Assembly: GCF_030816015.1 (NCBI RefSeq)
Contig: NZ_JAUSXN010000001.1
Location: 4,092,001-4,156,000, forward strand
DNA length: 64,000 bases
Direction of reading: 5' to 3'
From: Pedobacter sp. W3I1
GTDB taxonomy: Bacteria > Bacteroidota > Bacteroidia > Sphingobacteriales > Sphingobacteriaceae
Shown: piece by piece, positions 25,782-34,537 of the stretch
Position numbering within the stretch: position 1 is the first letter of the stretch
How the letters are laid out: the number at the start of each line of letters is the position of its first letter
Program-made: the position numbers and the translations under genes
The notes under the pieces: generated by a model
What the model saw: only the letters and a program-made list of their open reading frames with translations
What the model was told of the DNA's origin: nothing
Databases searched by the model: none

Positions 25782-26270
25782 TTACCATTTTTGAATAGGT
25801 TGATAACTGGATTTTTCATCCTTGCGGCTAAGTAGCTTAAAAAAATCCTCATCAAAATCATGACTGTAAACTTTAAAATTGATTACCCACTCATCCTTTA
25901 TCATGGCTGGTACAAATTTTTCAAACATTTTTTCGAATGATCTGAAATTTACAAAAGGTTTGCAGATTACCATATATTCAGAATCCGACTTCACTATAAT
26001 TTCCTCAACAAGCTTTGGCCATCTCAATTTAATCTCATTCGGCAATTTTTGATACTGCTGCCGGTCAATAAACAGTCCTATATTTTGTAATATTTCTTCA
26101 GATAAGGCCTTACCTGACAATTGTTTCCATCCCTCCTCTTCTTTTGCTATCCTTGCCAATACCTGATTTTGGTCGAGCACAGTCCACGGCTCATCTCTGG
26201 AAAGCTGGATAAGCTGAAAATGCATGATATCGCCATTAGGCAGATTAAAGAAAAAGTCGAGTTGAATCAT
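25782..26270 (-). CDS. Protein of unknown function, paralogue of 10550-11017
   Basis: The protein of 162 residues starts at the ATG at 26270 (a TTG one codon earlier is passed over). It matches the 10550-11017 protein in order and spacing: DEPWTVL, a GWKQ tryptophan, DRQQYQKLPNEIKLRWPK, YMVICKPF and a C-terminal aromatic region. No signal, membrane span or known motif is visible. It lies alone, convergent with the cold-shock-like gene. Its copy elsewhere is linked to an orphan receiver domain, so both may work with signalling proteins, but this copy has no adjacent partner. Function unknown. Confidence 0.83.
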   Translation of the reverse strand: MIQLDFFFNLPNGDIMHFQLIQLSRDEPWTVLDQNQVLARIAKEEEGWKQLSGKALSEEILQNIGLFIDRQQYQKLPNEIKLRWPKLVEEIIVKSDSEYMVICKPFVNFRSFEKMFEKFVPAMIKDEWVINFKVYSHDFDEDFFKLLSRKDEKSSYQPIQKW

Positions 26271-26531
26271 CAATAATGGGGCGATACCAGATATCGTAAA
26301 ATCAAAAGTATTGATCTATTTCCAAAGCACAAAAAAACGTAGAATTAAAATTTAATTACAAGTTCGGCTTCAGAAAATTTCAAACTGCAAAGCCACACAA
26401 TTATGTGTATTTCTTAAGTATTAAATAACAGTTAAATAAAAAATTGACTTTTATCATCAAATAAATTTCAAAAACCATCTAAAAACGTAATATTAAACAT
26501 ACAAAAAGTTTAGCTTAAGCAATAATGAATG

Positions 26532-26539
26532 TATCTTTG
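26532..26539 (+). promoter_or_regulatory. Bacteroidota -7 element (TATCTTTG) just before the start codon
   Basis: TATCTTTG fits TAnnTTTG exactly. It ends 4 bp before the ATG at 26544, so transcription from it would give an almost leaderless mRNA. It also rules against the upstream ATG at 26529, which lies inside or before the promoter. GTTTAG about 20 bp upstream is a weak -33 match. Confidence 0.45.
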
Positions 26540-26543
26540 TTGC

Positions 26544-27166
26544 ATGAAAAGTGCCAAATCAACCGCTCTAGGATTTCTTTTAATCACCTCATTTTCTTGC
26601 TTATCTATTGGTGTTCTTGCTCAAAACAAACAAACAAAACCTGATATTTTCGAGAATATAGACAGATTGAATGGAAACGATGTGATTGAACGACTAGCTG
26701 CTCAGCGCAGTGCATTTAATAAAATCGTTCAAAAAACAACCTTCCAAAAGCAGAATACATCATCAACAGGAATAACTTAAGCCTCATTAGTTTTAATGGC
26801 TTAGATTATTATGTAAAAAACAACAGGGTAATAGGCATACAGGGGTTAAATCTTTCGGATGAAGTATTGACCCAAATTACAGACAAACTGGTTCTTTTAG
26901 ATAGCATCCAATTCAACCAAAGTGAACGTTCAAATATAGAACACTTTAGTCCAAACGTCGATCTTCAAAAAATCAGGAATATCGACCGTCAATTTATGCT
27001 TACGCTTAAAATGTTATCGAGCACCGTGAGAGACATCGCTTCACTTGCTAAAAATGAAAACCCATCTTTAACTGTTGAAACCAGCGTGGCAAAAATGCGT
27101 TTACCAAATATTGATAAGACTGCAGAAAAATTAAGCATGCAATCGCTGGTGTCATTATCTAAATAA
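26544..27166 (+). pseudogene. Small secreted protein broken by a frameshift
   Basis: The 5' half (from ATG 26544) has a signal peptide (MKSAKSTALGFLL to GVLAQ) and ends early at 26780. The 3' half, in the -1 frame, is open from 26723 to 27166 and reads on smoothly: KAEYIINRNNLSLISFNG, then LDYYVKNNRVIGIQGLNLS and a helical C-terminal part. The frames join naturally at the AAAA run at 26746-26749; one extra A would give FQKAEYIINR and one protein of about 207 residues. So either a base was lost in the run (mutation or read error) or a -1 slip occurs. The heptamer is not a classical slippery site, so loss is likelier. I do not recognise the family. Confidence 0.65.
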
Positions 27167-27200
27167 TAGCAGGTTATATTTAAGAGGGATGAGAAATAAA

Positions 27201-28088
27201 TTAATCTGTTTTCTTTTCTGAATATACTTCCGCAATCTGAGCAGAAAGATATTTGAAAGCAAGCGGCATTTCGGTAGCAGCGTTTTTGATGCTTCCTTCC
27301 ATAAAAATGAAACCTCTATAATTTATTTTATGCAAGGCTCTTAAATAGGGCCTAAAGTCGTCGCCCATAACACCAGGTAATGACCGGTTTTGTTTTTCGG
27401 CAACCTCCGAAAATGCAACCAGTTCTCCAGCTGCAACAATTTCATTTGGTGATTCTCCTTCCCGCATCATATGAAATATATCAACATTAAGCCTGAAATT
27501 TGGGTGATCAACCTCCCTTACGATCTCCGCTGCCGACTTTAACGAAGTGATGAAGTTAGTTTCTGTAGTCTCGAGGTTTTCTAACAGGATTACAACCTTG
27601 TATTTACCTGCAATTTGCCCCAGTTTTTTGCATAAACTAATAAAATCAGTTTTTGCTTTTACAATATTATAATCTGCCGGAATACTCCTTGCACCAGAGC
27701 TTCCCAAAACAATAAACTTAATTCCGGCCTGCTGAGCCCTTGAAAGAACAGTTTCAGTATAGGTTAAAACCTTTGACTCGTCTACATCGGGTCCAGCTAT
27801 TTTCATGCTTGCCGGATAAAAAAGGTTACAGGTTAATACTTTACATTTTGCAGCTTTAATCTTTTTTAAATTAGCATTAAACTGATCATCTGTTAATGCA
27901 GGTGAAAGCATCTTCGGAACCGATTCGCCAATCATTTTAAAACCTGAGGCATAAGCCAAACTATCCTGTGTTAAACCAGATACAATACCTAAACGTGGAT
28001 ATACTTGTTTATCAGACATAAAACCACAAAAACCGATATAAATCAGGCAAATAAAAAAAGCCAGGTAGCTAGATTTTGTACTTCTCAT
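27201..28088 (-). CDS. Sugar phosphate isomerase/epimerase-like TIM barrel, exported
   Basis: The start is the ATG at 28088 (MRSTKSSYLAFF), giving 295 residues; the frame extends three codons further only to a TTG. The N-terminus is a signal peptide, possibly of lipoprotein type (FCGF). The body is an AP-endonuclease-2/xylose-isomerase-like barrel: SGLTQDSLAYASGFKMIGESV, VLTCNLFYPAS, KYKVVILLENLETTE with the glutamate expected to bind metal, NFRLNVDIFHMMREG with the second ligand region, and GFIFMEGSIK with the last glutamate. Members act on keto sugars or inositol-type compounds; the substrate here is unknown. It stands alone. Confidence 0.88.
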   Translation of the reverse strand: MRSTKSSYLAFFICLIYIGFCGFMSDKQVYPRLGIVSGLTQDSLAYASGFKMIGESVPKMLSPALTDDQFNANLKKIKAAKCKVLTCNLFYPASMKIAGPDVDESKVLTYTETVLSRAQQAGIKFIVLGSSGARSIPADYNIVKAKTDFISLCKKLGQIAGKYKVVILLENLETTETNFITSLKSAAEIVREVDHPNFRLNVDIFHMMREGESPNEIVAAGELVAFSEVAEKQNRSLPGVMGDDFRPYLRALHKINYRGFIFMEGSIKNAATEMPLAFKYLSAQIAEVYSEKKTD

Positions 28089-28444
28089 ATTATTCAAATC
28101 ATTTGGTCAAAAAAATTAAATTTTAAGATTTCCCTCTCTCCTAATTAACTGAATAACTTACAGGTGAGCATTTGAGAATTCTTGTTTAAAGATAATATAA
28201 AATCTGACCATTAAGTTTGTATTAACAGAATCAGCGATGGTGAGGAAAACTGAATAAACAGAAGCTCATGCCAATCGAATCCAAAAATAAATCGGCCATT
28301 GAGCAGTTTTTAAATCCAGTTCGTCGACAATTTAGCTGTGTTGGTATAATAGCGGCATTTCTACTGCAACGTTTTTGGGATAAGGGCGTCTTATCTACAA
28401 AACAATCACAAAATATTAATTGAAAATATATAAATAACAGCATT
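28089..28444 (+). other. Leader region of the first GIN-domain gene
   Basis: No recognisable gene. A 51-codon plus-strand frame at 28268-28423 ends 21 bp before the GIN gene but has no recognisable features. The rest is AT-rich and should carry the divergent promoters of the flanking genes. Confidence 0.35.
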
Positions 28445-29044
28445 ATGAAAACCTCAATCAAAACCCTAACAAAATCAGTATTAGCAGCTATCGTTTTAAG
28501 TTCTGCTATTTTCTCTACAAGCGTAATGGCTGATGAGAAACAACCAACCAAAGTTTCTGCGCCTAAAAATATTAACCAGGTTATCGTAAGCGGAAATGTA
28601 GAAGTTACCTTAATTCAAAGAGAGAAAGAAGGTATTAGCTACAATGATGACAATACTGGCAAAGTAAAAGTAATCCAGGATGGATATGCATTAAAAATCA
28701 GTTCAGAAGATAAAGAAGTGGCCAAAATTACCCTGTATGTTAATAATATCTACAGGGTTAAGGCATCTGATCATGCTGTTATAAAAACGCTTGGCAAATT
28801 GGATTTAAAATATCTTCAGGTATTTTTAAGTGGAAATGCGGTTGCAGAAATCAATTCTGATACAGAAAGTTTATATACTGTAATCGAAAATAATGCCGAT
28901 TTAAAACTGAGCGGTGCTACTGAAAAACATACTTTGGTAATGGGTAAAACACCAAAATTAAATCTTGACAGATTTGCTGCACTCACAACAGAAATGAGTA
29001 ACCCAGATACAAATGCATTGCAAACTGTTGCATTGGCAAAATAA
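28445..29044 (+). CDS. Secreted GIN-domain (DUF2807-like) protein, copy 1
   Basis: This 199-residue protein has a signal peptide (about 1-29, ending VMADE), then a right-handed beta structure of the GIN type: INQVIVSGNVEVTLIQRE opens the domain, followed by short repeated strands (YRVKASDHAVIKTLG, VFLSGNAVAEINSDT, ADLKLSGATEKHTLVMGK). It has a close relative at 61783-62379 with the same order and many identical positions, including MKTSIKTL at the start and HTLVMGK-x-P near the end. The family is found in cell-envelope proteins of Bacteroidota; the exact role is not established. A strong terminator follows directly. Confidence 0.88.
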   Translation: MKTSIKTLTKSVLAAIVLSSAIFSTSVMADEKQPTKVSAPKNINQVIVSGNVEVTLIQREKEGISYNDDNTGKVKVIQDGYALKISSEDKEVAKITLYVNNIYRVKASDHAVIKTLGKLDLKYLQVFLSGNAVAEINSDTESLYTVIENNADLKLSGATEKHTLVMGKTPKLNLDRFAALTTEMSNPDTNALQTVALAK

Positions 29045-29065
29045 AATAATGAAACAAAAAGAATT

Positions 29066-29096
29066 AAAAAGCGACAGTGATGTCGCTTTTTTTTTT
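29066..29096 (+). terminator. Rho-independent terminator of GIN gene 1
   Basis: AAAAGCGACA pairs with TGTCGCTTTT around a GTGA loop, followed by a T run. It begins 22 bp after the stop codon. Confidence 0.92.
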
Positions 29097-29121
29097 GCGG
29101 GGAGAAGTTATATCATTAGAA

Positions 29122-29555
29122 GTTGTCATCCTGAGGCTTAATTTATTGTATAAAAATCAATATAAATGAAATGGTTTTAAGGAATGAATAGCCTCTGGGT
29201 ATCGTCATTCCCAACTCGGTTGGGAACCACGAAGTGCTCATCGCAGATAATCTTAATACAAGCGCTTTAAGATTTCCGCCTGCGCGGAATGACGAACCCT
29301 GTATAGAAATCTGTCAATCGCAGAGTAATTTATTCCATAAAACACAGTAAGCTTAATTAAATAATGGGTTTGGAAGTATCGTCATTTCGACCGCAGTGGA
29401 GAAATCTTTAAGCTATGTTAAAAGATTTTTCCATTTCGCTGCGCTTCAGTCGAAATGACGACCGATTTTGTAAATACGTAATTGATGGCCTGTTGAAGAC
29501 CTTTACTGGTCGAAAACAAAAAATATTTGTCCTTCGACAAGCTCAGGATGACAAT
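29122..29555. repeat. Mosaic of interspersed inverted repeats (modules A-B-C-D)
   Basis: Four modules follow one another: A (29122-29169, TGTCATCCTGAGGCTTAATT), B (29203-29294, ends CGTCATTCCC and GGAATGACG), C (29380-29460, ends CGTCATTTCGAC and GTCGAAATGACG) and D (29520-29555, TCCTTCGACAAGCTCAGGAT). The same four modules occur at 36756-37176, there with C lying inside B. Non-coding. Confidence 0.8.
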
Positions 29556-29629
29556 GCCTTTGTTTTCTTTATAATTTAATGAAATTGACCCTACGCCTAC
29601 AGAAAGATTTCCTTAACCCAATTCCTCAC

Positions 29630-29878
29630 CTATTTAAAATCAGGTATAGGAAATAGATATCCGCCCAATAAAATATACGACCATAACAAGGTCCTGAATA
29701 TGTTGAATATTTGTGCTGTAACAAATGTAAATGCGGGTTAATCGCCCTGAAGTTTTACCAGTGAGGAAAATTTAGCTTCCATCCCAATGGAAATAAATGC
29801 GATTGCAAACCACACTGTACGTAAACTGTTTATGGTTGGCCCAACACTTTTTGCTGTTGTGGGGCGATAAAATTGGTT
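29630..29878 (-). pseudogene. C-terminal relic of a YeiH/UPF0324-type membrane protein
   Basis: On the minus strand one frame reads PTINSLRTVWFAIAFISIGM, EAKFSSLVKLQGD, a TAA stop, then in the same frame PAFTFVTAQIFNIFRTLLWS and YILLGGYLFPIPDFK with a TAG at 29630. This is the pattern of the last membrane helices of putative sulfate exporters (Cons_hypoth698). The in-frame stop, the missing N-terminal two thirds and a flanking repeat island show it is dead. Family placement is from memory of the motif, not from a search. Confidence 0.6.
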
Positions 29879-29980
29879 CAATTGTCTAACTCAGGATTTA
29901 ATTTGTCTGGTTCAGATCCATTCAACTGGTTTCTGGAATGTTTATGCAACATTTTTGGGTAACACTTAAAAAAAAATATT

Positions 29981-30376
29981 ATGACACTTAAAACAACAAA
30001 AACCATTTATTGGATCGGCGCCTCACTAACTTCGTTATGGTTTGGCACCAGCGGAATTTGTGAACTCACAAAAAACCCCATTGTTTGGGACATTACATTA
30101 GAACTGGGATATCCAGCGTACTTTATTTATGTACTTGGTGTTGCTAAATTAGCCGGAATTACGGTTCTACTGATCCCCAACAAATTGTTAAGGTTAAAAG
30201 AATGGGTATTTGCAGGGATATTCTTTGATATCATTTTTGCTTTCTGCTCAAAACTAATTGTGATCGGTCCTCTAGCCACTACCGATGCCATTATAGCCTT
30301 TGCTATAGTTACAACAACCTACCTGATGTTCCAAAAACTTTACCCTACCCAACATTCAAATTTAACTGCTGTTTAG
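29981..30376 (+). CDS. DoxX-like small membrane protein
   Basis: This 131-residue protein has four membrane helices: IYWIGASLTSLWFGTSGICE, YPAYFIYVLGVAKLAGITVL, WVFAGIFFDIIFAFCSKLIV and DAIIAFAIVTTTYLMF. LGYPAYF-x-LGVAKLAG is the usual DoxX-like signature. The family is an integral membrane one, linked in some bacteria to redox or thiol stress; nothing here fixes the role. A terminator follows within 40 bp, so it is a single-gene unit. Confidence 0.88.
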   Translation: MTLKTTKTIYWIGASLTSLWFGTSGICELTKNPIVWDITLELGYPAYFIYVLGVAKLAGITVLLIPNKLLRLKEWVFAGIFFDIIFAFCSKLIVIGPLATTDAIIAFAIVTTTYLMFQKLYPTQHSNLTAV

Positions 30377-30412
30377 GTTTGAATAAATTCTAGTTAAATC
30401 AGTTTTTCACAT

Positions 30413-30441
30413 AAAAAGGGCGCAAGTAGCGCCTTTTTTAT
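30413..30441 (+). terminator. Rho-independent terminator after the DoxX-like gene
   Basis: AAAAAGGGCGC pairs with GCGCCTTTTTT around an AAGTA loop with one bulged G, followed by more T. It lies about 37 bp past the stop. Confidence 0.85.
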
Positions 30442-30447
30442 TATATA

Positions 30448-30627
30448 AACCTGAATTCGATTATTTTTATGGGTTTTATCAGCTGCAGAAAGAGATTGCG
30501 CTTCGTCGATCCTCCTCGCAAGAACGAAAAAAGAAGCGTAACTAACCTGAAGGCTGGTTTTTGAGGACAGCGTGAAGCACGATAGTTCATTTTCAGTAGC
30601 TAATCATCGAGTTCAATTATTAAGTAT
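30448..30627. repeat. Degenerate direct repeat, copy 1
   Basis: This stretch shares its order of motifs with 30920-31083: ATTCGATTATTTTT, TCCTCCTCGCAAGAACGAA, AACCTGAAGGCTGG, GCGTGAAGCACG and TCATTTTCAGTAGCTAAT. It holds no gene. Between the two copies (30628-30919) are further decayed hairpin repeats such as ATCCCGATTGAAATAATTGGGAT. Confidence 0.65.
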
Positions 30628-30919
30628 AGATCCTTCTAATTTCAGGAAATGAAAGGGCAACATTTCATGGGTGCTGTAGCCCCGCCATTCGCTTTATCCC
30701 GATTGAAATAATTGGGATGCTCGCTACTGTCGGGTTTAGTTAACAATGGTTTGTTTACAATAGCCGATTTTTATTACTGGTTGATGAAAGATTTGAGTTT
30801 CTTGCAGTAGTCCAGGTTAAATAAACCCGATTGTCGGGAAGAGCTTCCGATCCTTCATCGGAACTCGAACCAAAAGCGGGGCTGTAATTGCCAAAACCAC
30901 AAGCCGCTCGTTTCCTAAT

Positions 30920-31083
30920 AACCTAAATTCGATTATTTTTGGTTTAATAAGCAAATTACGCTTTGTTGTTTCTCCTCGCAAGGATGAAAAAGGAGTGTAA
31001 TTACTAACCAGAAGGTTGGTTTTGAGAGCAGTGTGAAGCACGCTCTTTCATTTTCAGCAGCTTAATTATCGAATTAAGGTATA
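30920..31083. repeat. Degenerate direct repeat, copy 2
   Basis: This matches 30448-30627 in the same orientation, with ATTCGATTATTTTT, CTCCTCGCAAGGATGAAAAA, AACCAGAAGGTTGG, GTGTGAAGCACG and TCATTTTCAGCAGCTTAAT. Several small indels separate the copies. From 31084 to 31270 I see no feature. Confidence 0.65.
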
Positions 31084-31270
31084 AGAAATTTCACCTGGCA
31101 CAGAATTCTAATCCATACAAAAGCTAAACGTCAAAGGCAGTGAACACGCTGTCACTCTATGTGCTTGTGGCGAAAGCGCAGCGCGTATTGTTTTTAAACA
31201 GAAAAGTCGCCAAATATATGGCGACCTCCTAGCTAATAAAATTGTTTATGGATGGTGACTAGATTTGATG

Positions 31271-31444
31271 TTATACAACTGGCTCATTCTCCAGTCCTTT
31301 CTGCTTTTTCTTTCCGATGCTTTGCACCATTTCACATTGTTGTGGATTTTTTTCAAATGGAGGGCTAACCAGAAAAAGTGTCGACATTAACGTTGCCAAT
31401 CCAACCAGTAAACTGTTGGTTGTGGTATTTTGATGATTTTCCAT
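31271..31444 (-). CDS. 57-residue single-span membrane peptide
   Basis: The frame opens MENHQNTTTNSLLVGLATLM and has one hydrophobic span (about 11-27, LLVGLATLMSTLFLVSP), then a Cys and a basic C-terminal tail (GKKKQKGLENEPVV). It starts 14 bp after the stop of the DUF1223 gene on the same strand, so the two form a likely operon. It has no known motif; the single Cys is at residue 37. It may help anchor or assist the thioredoxin-like partner, which is inference. Confidence 0.6.
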   Translation of the reverse strand: MENHQNTTTNSLLVGLATLMSTLFLVSPPFEKNPQQCEMVQSIGKKKQKGLENEPVV

Positions 31445-31458
31445 GATGATAAGTATGA

Positions 31459-32241
31459 CTAAAAAGTTGCTGATGCGTTTACTGCTGAAATTACGCCTGT
31501 TGTTCTACCCTGAACCATGCCGATTACTTCCCATTTTTCGGCACTGCTGCCTTTAGGGATAGTGAATACTGCCGTTCCAGATTTTGCATCCTTTAGCGAC
31601 AGTGTTAAGGTTTTTCGTACAACTTGGACGTGGGATAATTTAAGTCCTGCATTTTCCCCACGTTGTACATCGGTGCTACCGCTCTTTTGTACCAGTGCAA
31701 AAAGGAGATCGTCGCTAGCCTGGGTATCTTTCGCTTCGTAATTTATGGTCAGTACCTCTCCATCTCTTTTGGTATCGAAGGCTAAACTGGCTGTATGCGG
31801 TTTATTCAGAAGCTGTTTGTTAATAGCGTTTCTCACGTCACTTTCATTTGATCCTATAAATTCTTGAGCACCGTTAATTACCAATTGAGGCGTATAAACC
31901 TGTGCATTTAGCCAGGCACTATATTTTTTTTGCCTTTTTGTATTTTCAGGGCTTCCAAAAACATCCTTCCAACCTAAATTATCGAAGTAATCTACATGGT
32001 ATCCGAGCACATATACTGGTTTCCCATTAGATTCTTTCTCTATTTTGGCCAATAGTTCTTCTGCTGGCGGACAGCTCGAACATCCTTCAGACGTAAATAA
32101 TTCCAAAACGGCAAAGCCTTTTCCGTTAAAAGGCTGTTCTACTTTTTTTTCTTGTGCAGATCCAGCCCAAATAAATGCGCTAAGTGCTATTACCGCTACA
32201 ATGACCGCATTTACGATCGCTATTCTTTTTAGTGTTTTCAT
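31459..32241 (-). CDS. DUF1223 thioredoxin-like secreted protein
   Basis: This 260-residue protein has an N-terminal signal/anchor (about 8-28). The domain begins FAVLELFTSEGCSSCPPAEE, the DUF1223 hallmark with a CxxC pair in a thioredoxin-like fold, and continues with VYVLGYHVDYFDNLGWKD and the YTPQLVINGAQEFIGSNESD stretch that carries the cis-proline region. The C-terminal part (about 150-260) is beta-rich. The family is probably periplasmic and thiol-active; its substrates are not known. A 57-residue membrane peptide gene follows after 14 bp. A LytTR/LytS pair lies 213 bp upstream on the same strand and could regulate it. Confidence 0.9.
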   Translation of the reverse strand: MKTLKRIAIVNAVIVAVIALSAFIWAGSAQEKKVEQPFNGKGFAVLELFTSEGCSSCPPAEELLAKIEKESNGKPVYVLGYHVDYFDNLGWKDVFGSPENTKRQKKYSAWLNAQVYTPQLVINGAQEFIGSNESDVRNAINKQLLNKPHTASLAFDTKRDGEVLTINYEAKDTQASDDLLFALVQKSGSTDVQRGENAGLKLSHVQVVRKTLTLSLKDAKSGTAVFTIPKGSSAEKWEVIGMVQGRTTGVISAVNASATF

Positions 32242-32454
32242 AATTCTTATTCTTTTTTGATCAAAAATAAGCTGGTGTGCGTGCTCAGATTAGCCAAAAA
32301 TAGCTGAAGCAGACAAATTAGCGGAAGAACCAGACAGGAAGCCGGTAAGTAAGACAGAAGTACTGACTGGATATTCCTAAATAAAAAGGCCAGAAAACAG
32401 ATATCCGTTTCTGACCAGGCTTGTTACCATAAAGCAAATAAAGATGGGTTTTTC

Positions 32455-33216
32455 TTATCTATCTTCCATCCAGGAAAGAAAAGCAGGCGTTTTTTCTTTA
32501 TTAATCAGCAACTTATCCGGAGTTTCAATCACCAGTTTAACAAACAATTTCCTTAAGAAATAATGTTCTATCTCCTTAATGGCTTTAAAGTTCACTAAAT
32601 ATTGACGGTTGACCCTGAAGAATTGTTTAGACGATACCAATGCCGTAATCTGATCAAGAGATTGACTTAATGCAAACTCCTGTTTATCGAAGCACATAAT
32701 GGTCGAAGCATCATTCCTAATATAAAAGAAAGCAATATTCTCGGTTTGAACAGTGGTGTATTTTTGGTTTTTAAACACTAAAAAGCTCTCTTTTCCTGCT
32801 GGACTGCTCAATTTTATCAATAAATTACTTAAATCGGGGATTACCTTTTGCTGAAAAAAATTCTGCAAACCGTCTACCTTTTGAAAGGCCTCCTGAATAT
32901 CTGTTTTGGAAAATGGTTTTAATACATAGTCTATCCCATTGCGTTTAAAAGCTTCTAACGAATATTCATCAAAGGCCGTGCAGAACACAATGGGGCTATT
33001 TACTTTGACCTGTTTAAATATTTCAAAACATAATCCATCTGCCAATTGAATATCCATAAATATTAAATCGGGCTGTGGCTGTTCTGATAATGCTTTTACA
33101 GATCCTTCAATACTCTGGTACTGCCCTACTATTTTAACATCGGGCCTCAGGCTCAAAATTATATTTTCGAGTGATTTAGCTGTTTTCAGCTCATCCTCAA
33201 TGATGATGATGTTCAT
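32455..33216 (-). CDS. LytTR-family response regulator
   Basis: This 253-residue protein has a receiver domain (about 1-120) with Glu7-Asp8, phospho-acceptor Asp55 (LIFMDIQLADG), Thr80 (VFCTAFDE) and Lys100 (YVLKPFSK), then a LytTR DNA-binding domain (about 150-250) with IAFFYIRNDASTIMCF and FFRVNRQYLVNFKAIKEI. Its gene overlaps the upstream kinase gene by 20 bp, so they are translated together. This is the conventional contiguous layout, unlike the pair at 23.2-25.4 kb. Confidence 0.95.
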   Translation of the reverse strand: MNIIIIEDELKTAKSLENIILSLRPDVKIVGQYQSIEGSVKALSEQPQPDLIFMDIQLADGLCFEIFKQVKVNSPIVFCTAFDEYSLEAFKRNGIDYVLKPFSKTDIQEAFQKVDGLQNFFQQKVIPDLSNLLIKLSSPAGKESFLVFKNQKYTTVQTENIAFFYIRNDASTIMCFDKQEFALSQSLDQITALVSSKQFFRVNRQYLVNFKAIKEIEHYFLRKLFVKLVIETPDKLLINKEKTPAFLSWMEDR

Positions 33217-34216
33217 GAATTAATGGGAGTTTAATTTTAAAAATTTGGCCATTATTACTAATTTCAATTGGCTTTTCCAGAAGGTGTTGATAGCGCAACG
33301 TAATATTTTTCAGCCCTACACCCAATGAGTTGTTATCGGCTGTTTTTAAATGTATAGGGTTTTCCAAAACAATTTGCCCTTCCTGCGCATATAAACTGAT
33401 GTGCAAAGGTTTATCCAACGAAACTACATTATGTTTGATACAGTTTTCGATTAACAGCTGCAGCGTAAAGGGTGGAATTAAGGTGTGTAATACTTCTTCA
33501 TTTAAAGTAGAAGTAAAGGTGAAGCCGCCATCAAACCTTGCCTTTTGTAAAAATAAATAAGCATTCAGTATTTCCACTTCTTCCGAAACGTGAATCAGGT
33601 CTAATTTACGGCTCTCAAGCGTATACCGATAGAAATTAGAGAGCTTAAGGATAAAATCAACGGCTTCTTCATCACCGGTTTCGACCATAGCCTTTAGTGT
33701 ATTGAGGCTATTAAAAAGAAAATGAGGATTAACTTGTTGCTTAAGCAATTCGTACTGAGCGCCCAAACTATCATTTTTGATTTTCTCCAATTCCATGTTC
33801 ACCTGCTGATTTTCGTAGTTTTGCTGTAACAGATGGAGGAACATATAAAAAATTAAATTGATCAATATCCCCCTTACCTCGACCATCAACATCACCGGAC
33901 CAAAATTAATGTGCGAAAGGATCAATTGCTGAATCCACGCCAGGCAAAGCATAACCCCAATACCAATTAAAAGACTTTTAAATAACCTGGAGTAGGAAAT
34001 TCCTTGTTTGCCAGGCTTGTTGCTCTTTCGCGAGAGCATAAAAATATTTAAATACCACATTAACAAGGCAAACACTGAGGTGATGCCAGCATTAACAGCG
34101 GCTTCGGCAGCATTAAAATGATGCTCAGCTATTTGCGGAACAGAAGATAAAAGCCCAAGAAAAATGGAACTTACCCAGATAATAGCAGGTGAAATCTTTA
34201 AAGGGCTTTTAGTCAT
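33197..34216 (-). CDS. LytS-type sensor histidine kinase
   Basis: This 339-residue protein has four hydrophobic spans in the first 135 residues, a short coiled coil and a His_kinase core: phospho-acceptor His165 in QVNPHFLFNSLN, N box TLQLLIENCIKH, and GVGLKNITLRY as G box. It ends HEHHHH because its last codons overlap the start region of the response-regulator gene, whose ATC repeats (MNIIIIEDE) are read in another frame. It signals to the regulator at 32455-33216. Confidence 0.95.
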   Translation of the reverse strand: MTKSPLKISPAIIWVSSIFLGLLSSVPQIAEHHFNAAEAAVNAGITSVFALLMWYLNIFMLSRKSNKPGKQGISYSRLFKSLLIGIGVMLCLAWIQQLILSHINFGPVMLMVEVRGILINLIFYMFLHLLQQNYENQQVNMELEKIKNDSLGAQYELLKQQVNPHFLFNSLNTLKAMVETGDEEAVDFILKLSNFYRYTLESRKLDLIHVSEEVEILNAYLFLQKARFDGGFTFTSTLNEEVLHTLIPPFTLQLLIENCIKHNVVSLDKPLHISLYAQEGQIVLENPIHLKTADNNSLGVGLKNITLRYQHLLEKPIEISNNGQIFKIKLPLIHEHHHH

Positions 34217-34465
34217 ATCAATTTTTAGTCTGGCTAATTAAGGTGGGCTGAATAATCAAAAATAATAATTTATTACGCTTAAATTTAAAAGAATATGATG
34301 GCTGCATCCCAATCTAAACCATATACGCCTCTTCATTTTTTACCTAAAGTAATCACGCAAATCTTGTAGCGAAACAATTTCAAGCCTGAACCAGACAGAT
34401 TCGGCGCTGAAATAGACAATACTAGTTTTAAATCAGGTTGAAGAGTTAATTTTTTATTTAAACAA

Positions 34466-34480
34466 TTTTGTTAAACAAAA
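34466..34480. promoter_or_regulatory. 15-bp palindrome, candidate TetR operator
   Basis: TTTTGTTAAACAAAA is a perfect palindrome around a central A. It lies 58 bp upstream of the ABC-F start and covers the -33 area of the promoter at 34494-34501, where a bound repressor would block polymerase. The TetR gene at 36149 is the natural candidate to bind it. Confidence 0.5.
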
Positions 34481-34493
34481 ATATTAAAATAAT

Positions 34494-34501
34494 TATATTT
34501 G
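34494..34501 (+). promoter_or_regulatory. Promoter -7 element TATATTTG for the ABC-F/TetR operon
   Basis: TATATTTG matches TAnnTTTG. A TTTG at 34467-34470 may be the -33 element, at a somewhat long spacing of 23 bp. The remainder of 34217-34537 is AT-rich with no gene. Confidence 0.5.
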
Positions 34502-34537
34502 CAACGAATTTGTTTTTAGCATTCAAGAATAAAAAAT

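Noticed and set aside
28268..28423. 51-codon plus-strand ORF (MPIESKNKSAIEQF...) just before GIN gene 1
   Set aside because: No recognisable motif, and no counterpart upstream of the paralogous GIN gene 2; likely chance.
30817..31041. 74-codon minus-strand ORF
   Set aside because: It lies within the degenerate direct repeats at 30448-31083.
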